Positions 40,540-49,516 of a stretch of 64,000 nt of DNA are shown piece by piece. Source of the DNA: Isoptericola sp044389085. Its GTDB lineage: Bacteria > Actinomycetota > Actinomycetes > Actinomycetales > Cellulomonadaceae. Positions within the stretch are counted from its first letter, which is position 1; every line of letters begins with the position of its first letter. The DNA lies in NCBI RefSeq assembly GCF_044389085.1, contig NZ_JBIRXP010000001.1, positions 1,089,625-1,153,624 on the forward strand. The letters run 5' to 3'. A model generated the notes under the pieces. That model saw nothing but the letters and a program-made list of their open reading frames with translations. It searched no databases and was not told where the DNA came from. Position numbers and translations under genes: made by a program.

Positions 40540-41571
40540 GTGCCCACCTCGATCGCGCCATCGGGCGCGGACGGCGTCACGCCGCCCGCGCACCCTGCCG
40601 AGGACCCGCGCGCCCGTGCCGGCCGGCCCGCTGCCGAGGCCGCCGTCCACGTGCGGGGCCTGGTCAAACGTTACGACGGGCGCGACGTCGTCGCAGGCCT
40701 GGACCTGGTCGCCGACGCCGGCGCGGTCACGGCCGTGCTCGGGCCCAACGGCGCCGGCAAGACCACGACGGTCGAGTGCTGCGAGGGCCTGCGCTCCCCC
40801 GACGGCGGCACGGTCCGCGTGCTCGGCCTCGACCCCGTGGCGGACGCCCGCGCGCTGCGCCCGCGCGTCGGCGTCATGCTGCAGGACGGCGGGCTGCCCA
40901 CCGGCGCCCGCGCCGGCGAGGTGCTGCGACACGTCGCGTCGATGTACGCCGCGCCGCGGGACCTGGGCGAGCTCGGGGAGCGCCTCGGCCTCGGCTCCTT
41001 CGCCAGGACCACGGTGCGCCGCCTCTCGGGCGGGCAGCGCCAGCGGCTGTCCCTCGCCGCGGCGGTCGTCGGACGGCCGGAGGTCGTCTTCCTCGACGAG
41101 CCCAGCGCCGGCATGGACCCGCAGAGCCGCCACGCCGTGTGGGACCTGGTGCGTGAGCTGCGCGACGAGGGCACCGCCGTCGTCCTCACGACGCACCTCA
41201 TGGACGAGGCGGAGGACCTCGCCGACCGCGTGCACGTGGTGGACCACGGCCGTGTCATCGCCAGCGGCAGCGTGCCCGACCTCCTCTCCCCCGACGCGCA
41301 GGACGACCGGACGCTGCGGTTCGACGCCGCAGCGGGCCTGGACCCGACCTCCCTCGCGGCCGCCCTGGGCTCCACCGGCGAGGCCGGCCCCTGGGCGGTG
41401 AGCGAGCCGCAGGCCGGCTCGTACGTCGTCACCGGCCCCGCGGGGCCGCGCGCCCTCGCCGCCCTCACGGCGTGGCTCGCCGACCAGGACGTCCTCGCCA
41501 GCAGGCTCACCGTGGGCCGGCGCACCCTCGAGGACGTCTTCCTCGACCTGACGGGACGGCACCTGCGATGA
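40540..41571 (+). CDS. ABC transporter ATP-binding protein (ctaA-linked)
   Basis: 343 residues from a GTG. Walker A GPNGAGKTTTVE, signature LSGGQRQRLSLA, Walker B VVFLDEPSAGMDPQSR, switch LTTHLMDEAEDLADR. About 35 N-terminal residues and a ~90-residue C-terminal extension flank the domain. The stop overlaps the permease start (ATGA). An ABC pair between the suf operon and ctaA is conserved in actinobacteria, for example the Rv1456c-Rv1458c region of M. tuberculosis. A role in cytochrome oxidase or membrane biogenesis is suspected but unproven. Confidence 0.9.
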   Translation: MPTSIAPSGADGVTPPAHPAEDPRARAGRPAAEAAVHVRGLVKRYDGRDVVAGLDLVADAGAVTAVLGPNGAGKTTTVECCEGLRSPDGGTVRVLGLDPVADARALRPRVGVMLQDGGLPTGARAGEVLRHVASMYAAPRDLGELGERLGLGSFARTTVRRLSGGQRQRLSLAAAVVGRPEVVFLDEPSAGMDPQSRHAVWDLVRELRDEGTAVVLTTHLMDEAEDLADRVHVVDHGRVIASGSVPDLLSPDAQDDRTLRFDAAAGLDPTSLAAALGSTGEAGPWAVSEPQAGSYVVTGPAGPRALAALTAWLADQDVLASRLTVGRRTLEDVFLDLTGRHLR

Positions 41572-42341
41572 CCACCACCACGGGCTCTGCCCCCGCCCTC
41601 GCCGCGCCCGCGTGGCGGCGCGTGCTCTCCCAGACCGGTTTCGAGACCCGGGCCGTGCTGCGCAACGGCGAGCAGCTGCTCGTCACGATCGTGCTGCCGG
41701 TCCTGGTGCTGCTCGGCCTGACGCGGACCAGCGTCATCGAGATCGACACCGGCGGCCTGGCCCGCATCGACTTCGTGACGCCCGGCGTCCTCGCGCTCGC
41801 CTGCGTCTCGACGGCCTTCACCTCGCAGGCCATCGCCACCGCGTTCGACCGCCGCAACGGCGTGCTGCGCCTGCTGGCGACCACGCCGCTCGGCCGTGGG
41901 GGTCTCCTCGCCGGCAAGCTGCTCGGCGTCCTGGCGGTCGAGATCGTCCAGGTCGTGGTCGTGGGCGCGGTCGCGCTGGCACTGGGCTGGCAGCCCGCGG
42001 CCGGGGGGATCCTGCCGGCGGCGGGCGTGGGGCTGCTCGGCACGGCGTGCTTCACCGCGCTGGCGCTGCTGCTGGCGGGCACGCTGCGTGCCGAGGGCGT
42101 GCTGGCGCTCGCCAACCTGGTTCTGGTGCTGCTCGTCGTGGGCGGGGGACTGCTGGTGCCCCCCGGGCAGCTCCCGGGTCCGCTCGAGCACCTCGCGACC
42201 TTCCTGCCCTCGGGCGCCCTCGGCGAGGCGATGCGCGGCGCCCTGCTCGGGACAGGCGTGCCCGCGCTCGCGCTCGGCGTGCTCGCCGTCTGGACCGCCC
42301 TCTTCTCTTGGGCCGCCGCCCGCTTCTTCCGCTGGCAGTGA
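41568..42341 (+). CDS. ABC-2 type permease (ctaA-linked)
   Basis: 257 residues from the ATG at 41568, coupled to the ATPase. Six membrane segments (LLVTIVLPVLVLLGL, VTPGVLALACVSTAFTSQAIA, LLGVLAVEIVQVVVVGAVALAL and others). The NGVLRLLATTPLGRGGLLAGK loop is typical of ABC-2 exporters. It works with the preceding ATPase as an exporter of unknown substrate. Confidence 0.9.
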   Translation: MTTTTGSAPALAAPAWRRVLSQTGFETRAVLRNGEQLLVTIVLPVLVLLGLTRTSVIEIDTGGLARIDFVTPGVLALACVSTAFTSQAIATAFDRRNGVLRLLATTPLGRGGLLAGKLLGVLAVEIVQVVVVGAVALALGWQPAAGGILPAAGVGLLGTACFTALALLLAGTLRAEGVLALANLVLVLLVVGGGLLVPPGQLPGPLEHLATFLPSGALGEAMRGALLGTGVPALALGVLAVWTALFSWAAARFFRWQ

Positions 42342-42425
42342 CGCCGTCGCCCTGACGGGTCGTCGACCGGGCCAAGGTCACACCGCGAGGCCGCCCGAGG
42401 CGCCGGAGCGGCGTTCGGCTGGCGA

Positions 42426-42431
42426 TACCGT
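42426..42431 (+). promoter_or_regulatory. -10 hexamer TACCGT, leaderless arrangement
   Basis: TACCGT fits TANNNT and ends 6 bases before the ctaA GTG at 42438. No ribosome-binding site is visible. The same geometry occurs at 40528-40533 and 43427-43432. Confidence 0.5.
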
Positions 42432-42437
42432 GGACCC

Positions 42438-43409
42438 GTGACCTCGCCGAGCCCCGCCGTGCCCGCCCCCGAGGCGGGCGCCGGCGCCACGCCCGACCGG
42501 ACCGACCGCCCCGACCGCCTCGCCCGGTTCCGCCCGTGGACCCGCGGCGTGCTGCTGGCGAACGTCATCGGGCAGATCCTCATCATCGGCACGGGCGGCG
42601 CGGTCCGCCTCACCGACTCGGGGCTCGGCTGCTCCACCTGGCCGATGTGCGAGCCGGGTCACTTCACCCCCGTCTTCCACGAGGCGTCCTCGATCCACTC
42701 CTACGTCGAGTTCGGCAACCGGACGATGACGGGCGTGCTCAGCGTCGTCGCCGTCCTGGTCCTGCTCCTGGTCTGGACGGACCGCAGGCGGTCCGAGTCG
42801 TACCGCGCGCTCGGCATCGTGCCGCTCGCGGGCGTGCTCACCCAGGCGGTCATCGGCGGGATCGTGGTGCTGCTGCACCTGCACCCCGGCTGGGTCTCCC
42901 TGCACTTCGGCGTCTCCGCGGCGCTGGTCTGGTTCAGCGCGTACCTGCTGCACCGGCACGGTGAGGGCGACGGCCCCCCGCGGCGTGTCGCGGGCCGCGG
43001 CGTCGCGACCGTCGGCGCCCTGCTCGGCCTGCTGCTGATCCCCGTGGTCACGCTCGGGGTGCTCGTCACGGGCTCCGGCCCGCACTCCGGCGACACCGAG
43101 GTCGGCTACCGCCTCGCGCTCGACCCGCTGACCATGACGCGCGCCCACTCCGCGAGCGTGTGGCTGTTCCTCCTCACTCTCGTCGTGCTGCTGGTGCTGC
43201 TGCACCGCGCCCCCTCCGGGCCTCGCGTGGGCGCCGCCCGGACCGGCGCCTGGGTGCTGCTCGCGGTCACCCTGGCCCAGGGCCTCATCGGCTACGTGCA
43301 GTACTTCACCGGGCTGCCCGAGCTGCTCGTCGGGTTCCACCTCGTCGGCGCCGGCTGCCTCACGTGGGCCACCGCGAACGCCGTCCTGAGGCTGCGCACC
43401 CGCGCCTGA
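42438..43409 (+). CDS. ctaA: haem A synthase CtaA/COX15
   Basis: 323 residues from a GTG. Eight membrane segments in two four-helix halves. N-terminal family motif GTGGAVRLTDSGLGC with WPMC, then EYGN-like VEFGNRTMTG, and His ligands in VVLLHLHPGWVSLHF and TMTRAHSASVW. It oxidises the haem O methyl group to make haem A for cytochrome aa3 oxidase. The ABC genes upstream are on the same strand. Confidence 0.93.
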   Translation: MTSPSPAVPAPEAGAGATPDRTDRPDRLARFRPWTRGVLLANVIGQILIIGTGGAVRLTDSGLGCSTWPMCEPGHFTPVFHEASSIHSYVEFGNRTMTGVLSVVAVLVLLLVWTDRRRSESYRALGIVPLAGVLTQAVIGGIVVLLHLHPGWVSLHFGVSAALVWFSAYLLHRHGEGDGPPRRVAGRGVATVGALLGLLLIPVVTLGVLVTGSGPHSGDTEVGYRLALDPLTMTRAHSASVWLFLLTLVVLLVLLHRAPSGPRVGAARTGAWVLLAVTLAQGLIGYVQYFTGLPELLVGFHLVGAGCLTWATANAVLRLRTRA

Positions 43410-43426
43410 CCTGCCCGTCGCCGCGC

Positions 43427-43432
43427 TACGGT
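43427..43432 (+). promoter_or_regulatory. -10 hexamer TACGGT, leaderless arrangement
   Basis: TACGGT fits TANNNT and ends 6 bases before the GTG at 43439. The whole gap to ctaA is only 29 bases, so this gene may have both read-through and leaderless transcripts. Confidence 0.45.
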
Positions 43433-43438
43433 GCACCC

Positions 43439-44167
43439 GTGCGTATCGAGGTCGACGGCCGCCCCGCGACGGCCGAGCAGGTCGCGTCCACGGACGGCCA
43501 CTTCACCGCCATGCAGGTGCGCGGCGGCGGGGTCCAGGGCCTGGCACACCACCTGAGCCGGCTCGACGCGGCGCACCGGGAGATCTTCGGGCAGCCGCTC
43601 GACGGCGACCGCGTGCGCCACCTCGTGCGGCACGCGCTGGCCGGGCAGGCCGACGCCTCCGTGCGGGTCGTGCTGCGCGACCCCGAGCACGTCGCCGTCC
43701 AGGTGGCCGACCCGCGCCGCCCGCCCGCCCACCCGCAGCACCTGCGCTCCGTGCCCTACCTGCGCCCGTTCGCCCACCTCAAGCACCTGGGCGGCTTCGC
43801 CCAGGCCGAGTGGGCCCGCCGGGCGCGCCGGGAGGGCTACGACGACGCGCTGCTCGTCGGGCCGGACGGCGCCGTGGCCGAGTCGACGACCGCGAACGTG
43901 GGCTTCCTCGAGCCGGACGGCGACGTCGTCTGGCCCACGGCGCCGCACCTGCGCGGCACCGGCCTCGCCCTCGTGGCGGCGACGTCGCCGAGCGGCTCGC
44001 GCCCCGTGCACCTGCAGGACCTGGCCGGCGTCGCCGGGGCGTTCCTCGTGAACTCGATCGGGATCGTCGCCGTGGCCTCCGTCGACGGCGCGCCCCTGCC
44101 GGACGCGGCCGCGCGCGTCGAGGCGGTCCGGTCCGCGGTCGCCGCCGTGCCGTGGGACGCCGTCTAG
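43439..44167 (+). CDS. class IV aminotransferase / aminodeoxychorismate-lyase-like
   Basis: 242 residues from a GTG at 43439. Fold type IV PLP enzyme: candidate PLP lysine Lys115 in AHLKHLGGF, a glutamate in VAESTTANVGFL and NSIGIVAVASVDGAPLP near the C-terminus. The family includes PabC (4-amino-4-deoxychorismate lyase, folate synthesis), branched-chain aminotransferase and D-amino acid aminotransferase. The short length and motifs fit PabC-like proteins best. It lies just downstream of ctaA. Confidence 0.82.
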   Translation: MRIEVDGRPATAEQVASTDGHFTAMQVRGGGVQGLAHHLSRLDAAHREIFGQPLDGDRVRHLVRHALAGQADASVRVVLRDPEHVAVQVADPRRPPAHPQHLRSVPYLRPFAHLKHLGGFAQAEWARRARREGYDDALLVGPDGAVAESTTANVGFLEPDGDVVWPTAPHLRGTGLALVAATSPSGSRPVHLQDLAGVAGAFLVNSIGIVAVASVDGAPLPDAAARVEAVRSAVAAVPWDAV

Positions 44168-44265
44168 CTCCTCCCGGCAGCGACGTCCGGTGACGTCGGG
44201 CGGCGTGGGACCGCGTGACAGCGCCGTGACAGCGCGCTGCGAGCGCCGCCACGCACGGTGGTGCC

Positions 44266-45252
44266 ATGACCACCACCGCGATCGAGGCCGAGGGCCTCGT
44301 CAAGATCTTCGGCGACAACCGCGCCGTGGACGGGGTCGACCTGCGGGTCGCCACCGGCACGGTCTACGGGGTGCTCGGCCCGAACGGCGCCGGGAAGACC
44401 ACCACCATCCGCATGCTGGCGACCCTCCTGCGCCCGGACGCCGGCCGTGCCACCGTCTTCGGGCACGACGTGGCGCGCGAGCCGTTCGTCGTGCGGCAGC
44501 TCATCGGCGTGACCGGGCAGTACGCGTCGGTCGACGAGACGCTCAGCGCCACCGAGAACCTCCTGCTGTTCTGCCGCCTCAACGGCCTCAAGGGCGCCAC
44601 CGCGGCGCGCCGGACCCGTGACCTGCTCGAGGAGTTCAGCCTCACGGACGCCGCCGCGCGGCCGCTGAAGAACTTCTCCGGCGGCATGCGCCGGCGGCTC
44701 GACCTGGCGGCCAGCCTCATCGCCCAGCCGCCGCTGCTCTTCCTCGACGAGCCCACCACGGGACTCGACCCCCGCACCCGCGCGCAGATGTGGGAGACGA
44801 TCCGCCGCCTCGTCGCGACGGGGTCCACCGTGCTGCTCACCACGCAGTACCTCGACGAAGCCGACCAGCTCGCCGACCGCATCGCGGTGATCGACCGCGG
44901 CCACGTCGTCGCGGAGGGCACGGGCGACGAGCTCAAGGCGTCGGTCGGCTCCCAGTCGCTGCAGCTGACCCTGGTGCGCCCGGAAGACACCCCCGCGGCC
45001 GTGGCGGCCGTCCGGGACGTGCTCGGCGTCGCCGCGACCCCGTCCCCCGAGGCGGGGCGCCTCACGGTGCCCGTCGCCGACCCCGCCCGCGTCACCGACC
45101 TGCTGGTCCGCCTGCGCGGTTCCGGCGTCGACCTGGACGCGCTGTCGATGGATAAGCCGTCCCTCGACGAGGTGTTCCTGACCCTGACCGGCCACGGCGC
45201 GACCGAGTCCGACGACGCCGGTGCCCCCGAGCTCGAGGAGATCTCCGCATGA
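44266..45252 (+). CDS. daunorubicin-resistance-type ABC ATPase (DrrA-like)
   Basis: 328 residues. Walker A GPNGAGKTTTIR, DrrA mark IGVTGQYASVDETLSA, signature FSGGMRRRLDLA, Walker B LLFLDEPTTGLDPRTR, and a C-terminal ~100-residue extension with SMDKPSLDEVFLTLTGH. It exports drugs or lipids with the next gene, whose start overlaps its stop (ATGA). The substrate is unknown. A BTAD regulator convergent with it may control it. Confidence 0.92.
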   Translation: MTTTAIEAEGLVKIFGDNRAVDGVDLRVATGTVYGVLGPNGAGKTTTIRMLATLLRPDAGRATVFGHDVAREPFVVRQLIGVTGQYASVDETLSATENLLLFCRLNGLKGATAARRTRDLLEEFSLTDAAARPLKNFSGGMRRRLDLAASLIAQPPLLFLDEPTTGLDPRTRAQMWETIRRLVATGSTVLLTTQYLDEADQLADRIAVIDRGHVVAEGTGDELKASVGSQSLQLTLVRPEDTPAAVAAVRDVLGVAATPSPEAGRLTVPVADPARVTDLLVRLRGSGVDLDALSMDKPSLDEVFLTLTGHGATESDDAGAPELEEISA

Positions 45253-46100
45253 CCACCCTCACCACCGCCCCCGCGGCGTCCGTCGCGTCCGGGGGACGCA
45301 TCGTCCCCGGCGCCGAGCGCACGCTGCGCAACCGCGTCACGGTCGGCCAGGCCGTGTCCGACTCGCTGGCCATGGCCCGCCGCGGGCTGATCAAGATCCG
45401 GCGCACGCCGGAGCAGCTCATCGACGTCACCGTGCAGCCGATCATCTTCACGCTGATGTTCACGTACATCTTCGGCGGCGCGATCTCCGGCAGCGTCTCC
45501 GCCTACCTGCCGGTCATCATCCCGGGCATCCTCGTGCAGACCGTCATCACGACCTCGGCGGTGACCGGCACCCAGCTGCGCGAGGACATGGACAAGGGCG
45601 TGTTCGACCGGTTCCGGTCCCTGCCGATCGCCCGCATCGCCCCGCTCGCCGGCGCCCTGGTCGCGGACACGGTCCGCTACCTCATCGCCACGACCCTCAC
45701 GATCGTCATGGGCCTCGTCATGGGCTGGCGCCCGGGCGGTGGCGTCAGCGGCGTGCTGCTCGCCGGCCTGCTCGTCGTCGTCTGCGCCTGGTCGCTGAGC
45801 TGGATCTTCGCGTTCCTCGGCGTGGTGGCCCGCTCCGCGTCGTCGGTGCAGGGCATGTCGTTCCTCATCCTCTTCCCGCTGACGTTCCTGTCCAACGCGT
45901 TCGTCCCCGTGGACACGATGCCCGGCTGGTTGCAGGGGTTCGTCAACGTCAACCCGGTGTCGCACCTGGTGACGGCTGTGCGCGACCTCGCCGGCACCGG
46001 CAGCGTGACCGGGCAGGTCGGCGTCGCGCTCCTCAGCTGCGCCGTCGTCGTGCTGGTCTTTGCCCCGCTCGCCGTGCGGAGCTACATGAAGAAGGCCTGA
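45249..46100 (+). CDS. DrrB-like ABC-2 permease
   Basis: 283 residues. Six membrane segments with the DrrB marks PIIFTLMFTYIFGGAISGS, REDMDKGVFDRFRSLPI, and FLSNAFVPVDTMPGWLQGFVN. It pairs with the DrrA-like ATPase. Its last 19 bases overlap, in opposite orientation, the end of the BTAD regulator gene. Confidence 0.92.
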   Translation: MTTLTTAPAASVASGGRIVPGAERTLRNRVTVGQAVSDSLAMARRGLIKIRRTPEQLIDVTVQPIIFTLMFTYIFGGAISGSVSAYLPVIIPGILVQTVITTSAVTGTQLREDMDKGVFDRFRSLPIARIAPLAGALVADTVRYLIATTLTIVMGLVMGWRPGGGVSGVLLAGLLVVVCAWSLSWIFAFLGVVARSASSVQGMSFLILFPLTFLSNAFVPVDTMPGWLQGFVNVNPVSHLVTAVRDLAGTGSVTGQVGVALLSCAVVVLVFAPLAVRSYMKKA

Positions 46101-49100
46101 GCGGCCGCGTCGGGGCCGAGCTCCCGGCCCGCCTCGTGCGCGAGGCGGGCCAGGAGCTCCTCCGCGCGCGGCACCAGCTCGTCCGCGCCCAGCGCGGCGA
46201 CCCGGGCCTCTGTCTCCCGGACGACGCCGGCGCCGGGTCCCCCGAGCGCTTCGGCCACGGAGTCCCGGAGGTCCGTCAGTCGCAGGGCGGGCAGGTCCTG
46301 GCGCGCGCCCAGGCGGCCCGCGAGCGCGAGCAGCTCCGCCCCGGCGGCCACGCGGTCCTGCTGCTCCGGTCCTGCGCCGTCCCCGAGGCATGCCCAGTAC
46401 GCGACACCGATCGACGACGTGGCGAGCACGGGCCGGTCGACGAACCCCCGACCCGACCGGCGGACCTCCCGTCCGACGTCGACGATGCGCCGTACGAGAC
46501 CGTCGGCCCTGACGTCCACGCCTGCCTGCACGCGCCGCACCAGCGCCGCCGACGCCGTCATGAGGAGCCACGGCGCGCCGTCCCCCTGCGGCTGCCCCGG
46601 CCCGAACGACGCGACCGACCGGGCCAGGTGCTCGAGCGCCGCGCTCCGCTCCCCGCGCAGCCACGCCACCTCGCCGCGCCCCAGCTCCAGGATGGACGCC
46701 ATCTCGGCCGCCCGGTCGCCCTGCTGCCCGTCGAGCGCCGCGGCCATCGCCGCGACGGTCCGGTCCGCGGCCGCGAGGTCCCCGGCCAGGAGCGCCGCGC
46801 TCAGCTCGACCCACTGCACCTGGCGCTCCATCTCGTCCACCCCGATCGCGCCCAGCCCGTCCCGGGCGGCGTCCACCCAGCGCACGGCCTCGGCGGCGTC
46901 GCCGCGCTCCGCCATGAACGACGCGACGACCATCGCCGTCATGGCGGAGGCCGCGGCGTCCCCCAGGGCCCGCGCGACCTCGTGCGCGGTCCGGGCGAGG
47001 TCCACGGCGCGCGCGAGCTCGCCGTCGTTCTCCCGCTGCTGCGCCTCGAACATGTGCGCGATCAGCGACGTGTACCCGTCGTCGGAGGCCTGCAGCGCGG
47101 TGAGTACCTCGGCGAGCTCCGCGGTCGTCCTCGACAGCACCACGCGGGCCAGGTCGCGGGTGCGTGCACCGACGGTGCGGCTGGTACGCAGCAGGCGGCG
47201 CAGGCGCCCCAGCGACCGCCCGGCCCGGCCGGGGGGCCCGAAGACGGAGGTCCCGGCGATCACCACGAGGGCGATGGCGGTCGCGTCGGCGTGCTCCTCG
47301 GGGACGTCCCACCCCCGGAGCGCGTCGAGCACCGCGGGGGCCAGGCCCATGACACGCTCCTCGGCGCCCCGCGAGGCCCAGCTGCCCAGCAGGGCCACGA
47401 ACCCGTGCACGACGGCGTCGGGCCGGCCCGTGTCGATCGCGCGGCGGACGGCGAACAGCAGGTTCTCCTGCTCGCGGGCCAGCTCGGACACGGCCTCGCG
47501 CTGCGCGGGCGACAGGAGGCGCGAGGAGCAGCGCCGCGCGACGCCGGTCGACCAGCCGAGCACGGCGGCGTCCGTCTGCTCCTCCTCCCGCGCGGCGGCG
47601 AGACGCAGCAGGCCGAACTCCCGCACCGTCTCCACCATCCGGTAGCGGGCGGCGCCGTCCGCCTCCTCGACGCGGACGAGCGACTGCAGGGCGATCGCGG
47701 CCACGTCGTCGTCCACCTGCCAGCCGGGCTCGTCCGGCACGAGCGCGCGCGCCGCCTCGGCCGAGAACCCGTCCGGCAGCACGGCGGCCCGCCGCCACAG
47801 CGCCTGCTGCGCGGCCGTGAGCAGGTTCCAGCTCCAGTCGAGCACCGCCTCGAGCGTGCGGTGCCGGTCCGGCACCGACCGGTCGCGCACCCGCAACAGG
47901 GCGAACCGCTCGTCGAGCCGCGCCTCCACCTCGGCGACGCTCAACGTGCGCACGCGGGCCGCCGCGAGCTCGATGGCCAGGGGCAGACCCTCCAGACGAT
48001 CGCACAGGCGGGCGACGGTGGCACGGTCCAGCAGGGCGTCGGGACGCACGGCGCGGGCCCGCTCGACGAACAGGTGCACGGCGGGGCCACCGTCCTCGTC
48101 GTCGAGGTCGGAGCCGAGCGGTGCGGGCGCGTAGGCGACCTCCTGCTCGAGCAGCAGCGGGGTCCGGCTGGTGGCGAGGACCCGCAGTCGCGGCGAGGCA
48201 TCCAGCAGCGTCTCGGCCCAGCGGGCCGCGCCCTCGACCACGTGCTCGCAGTTGTCCAGCACCACCAGCGCGTCGGCGTCGCGCAGCCTCGCGACGACCT
48301 GGCCGGACACGTCGCCGGCCTGGAGCCGGTCCGCCAGCCGGACCGAGCCCGCCCCGGGAGAAACGCCCAGGGCGTCGGCGAGCGCGAGCACGACGTCCTC
48401 GTCGGCGCGGACGCCCACCAGCTCCACGACGACCACCAGACCGGTACCGCCCGAGGCCCGCCGCGCGACCTCCTGCGCGAGCCTGGTCTTGCCGAGCCCG
48501 CCGGGGCCGAGGACGGTCACGAGGCGAGCGGCGGCCAGCGCCTCGCGCACCGCGGCGACGTCGGCCTCGCGGCCCAGGAGCGGTGTCGGGTAGCGCCGCA
48601 GGCCTCGGGCGGTCCCGCCGCCGGCGGGCGGCACCCCGGCCGTGTCCGGCTCCCCCGCCGCCGCGGCCGCCGCTCGCGGAGGCCGCGCGTCCCCGCCACC
48701 GGCGCGCTCGACGTCGGCGGCGAGCCGGTCGTAGAGGGCCGCCGTCGCCGGTCCCGGCTCGGCACCCAGCTCCCGGACCAGCACCGACCGCAGTCGGGTG
48801 AACACCCGGAGCGCCTCGGCCGGACGGCCGAGTCCGCCGAGCGCACCCATGAGCGCGCGTGCCGCGTCCTCGTCCGTGGGGTCGGCGGCCACGTCCGCGC
48901 CGGCGAGCTCGGCGACGACGGCGTGCTGCCCCGCGGCCTCCGCCGCGTCCCGGTACACGACCCGCAGCTCGTCACGGCAGCGCTCGGCGACGGTCGCCAG
49001 CTCGCGTGCGACAGGGGCGAGCCCGCCGCCCTCGAGCTCGGCGCCGGGCGACCCCGTCCACTGGTCGAGCGCGTGCCCGGCGGTGCCCGCCGCGGTGCGC

Positions 49101-49495
49101 GGGTCCCCCGAGACGACGTCCCGGCGGGCGTCCGCCAGTGCGTCGCGCACCAGGTCGAGGTCCGTGGGGACACCGAGGGCGTATCCCGTCTCGGTGGCCC
49201 GCACGACGCCGCGCCCGGCCACGGCGCGCAGCCGTGAGACGAGGTTCTGCAGAGCGGCCCGGGGGTCGGCGGGCAGGTCCTCCTGCCAGAGCCGGTCGAC
49301 GAGCGTCGCCGACGACGCCCCGCGGTGCCCGGCGAGGGCCAGCAGCACGACCAGCGCCGCCGACCGTGCCCCGCGCGGCGGGCGCTCCACGCCGTCCGGC
49401 CCGACCACGCGGACCGGACCCAGCACGCGCACCGCGGGGCTCCCGGCCGCCGCGCCGTCGTCGGGACCGGGGAGCCGGCCGGAGGTGTCACGCAC
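46082..49495 (-). CDS. AfsR/SARP-like BTAD regulator with STAND ATPase
   Basis: 1137 residues from a GTG. An OmpR-type winged helix (about 22-95: VRVLGPVRVVGPDGVERPP, LVDRLWQEDLPADPRAALQN) is followed by a bacterial transcriptional activation domain (about 100-245). The ATPase has P-loop LGPGGLGKTRLAQEVARR and Walker B ADALVVLDNCEHVV. Long TPR-like repeats extend to the C-terminus. Such proteins activate secondary-metabolite or transport genes. It ends tail to tail with the DrrB gene, overlapping by 19 bases, and starts 21 bases after the NUDIX stop. It therefore may be read from the pyrG-NUDIX transcript. Confidence 0.9.
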   Translation of the reverse strand: MRDTSGRLPGPDDGAAAGSPAVRVLGPVRVVGPDGVERPPRGARSAALVVLLALAGHRGASSATLVDRLWQEDLPADPRAALQNLVSRLRAVAGRGVVRATETGYALGVPTDLDLVRDALADARRDVVSGDPRTAAGTAGHALDQWTGSPGAELEGGGLAPVARELATVAERCRDELRVVYRDAAEAAGQHAVVAELAGADVAADPTDEDAARALMGALGGLGRPAEALRVFTRLRSVLVRELGAEPGPATAALYDRLAADVERAGGGDARPPRAAAAAAGEPDTAGVPPAGGGTARGLRRYPTPLLGREADVAAVREALAAARLVTVLGPGGLGKTRLAQEVARRASGGTGLVVVVELVGVRADEDVVLALADALGVSPGAGSVRLADRLQAGDVSGQVVARLRDADALVVLDNCEHVVEGAARWAETLLDASPRLRVLATSRTPLLLEQEVAYAPAPLGSDLDDEDGGPAVHLFVERARAVRPDALLDRATVARLCDRLEGLPLAIELAAARVRTLSVAEVEARLDERFALLRVRDRSVPDRHRTLEAVLDWSWNLLTAAQQALWRRAAVLPDGFSAEAARALVPDEPGWQVDDDVAAIALQSLVRVEEADGAARYRMVETVREFGLLRLAAAREEEQTDAAVLGWSTGVARRCSSRLLSPAQREAVSELAREQENLLFAVRRAIDTGRPDAVVHGFVALLGSWASRGAEERVMGLAPAVLDALRGWDVPEEHADATAIALVVIAGTSVFGPPGRAGRSLGRLRRLLRTSRTVGARTRDLARVVLSRTTAELAEVLTALQASDDGYTSLIAHMFEAQQRENDGELARAVDLARTAHEVARALGDAAASAMTAMVVASFMAERGDAAEAVRWVDAARDGLGAIGVDEMERQVQWVELSAALLAGDLAAADRTVAAMAAALDGQQGDRAAEMASILELGRGEVAWLRGERSAALEHLARSVASFGPGQPQGDGAPWLLMTASAALVRRVQAGVDVRADGLVRRIVDVGREVRRSGRGFVDRPVLATSSIGVAYWACLGDGAGPEQQDRVAAGAELLALAGRLGARQDLPALRLTDLRDSVAEALGGPGAGVVRETEARVAALGADELVPRAEELLARLAHEAGRELGPDAAAQAFFM

Positions 49496-49516
49496 GCCTG
49501 TGGAGCCTACCGGCGC

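Noticed and set aside
41626..41645. ACCGGTTTC match resembling the LacI operator inside the ABC permease gene
   Set aside because: Only one half is present, it lies inside a coding region, and no linked sugar gene is near.
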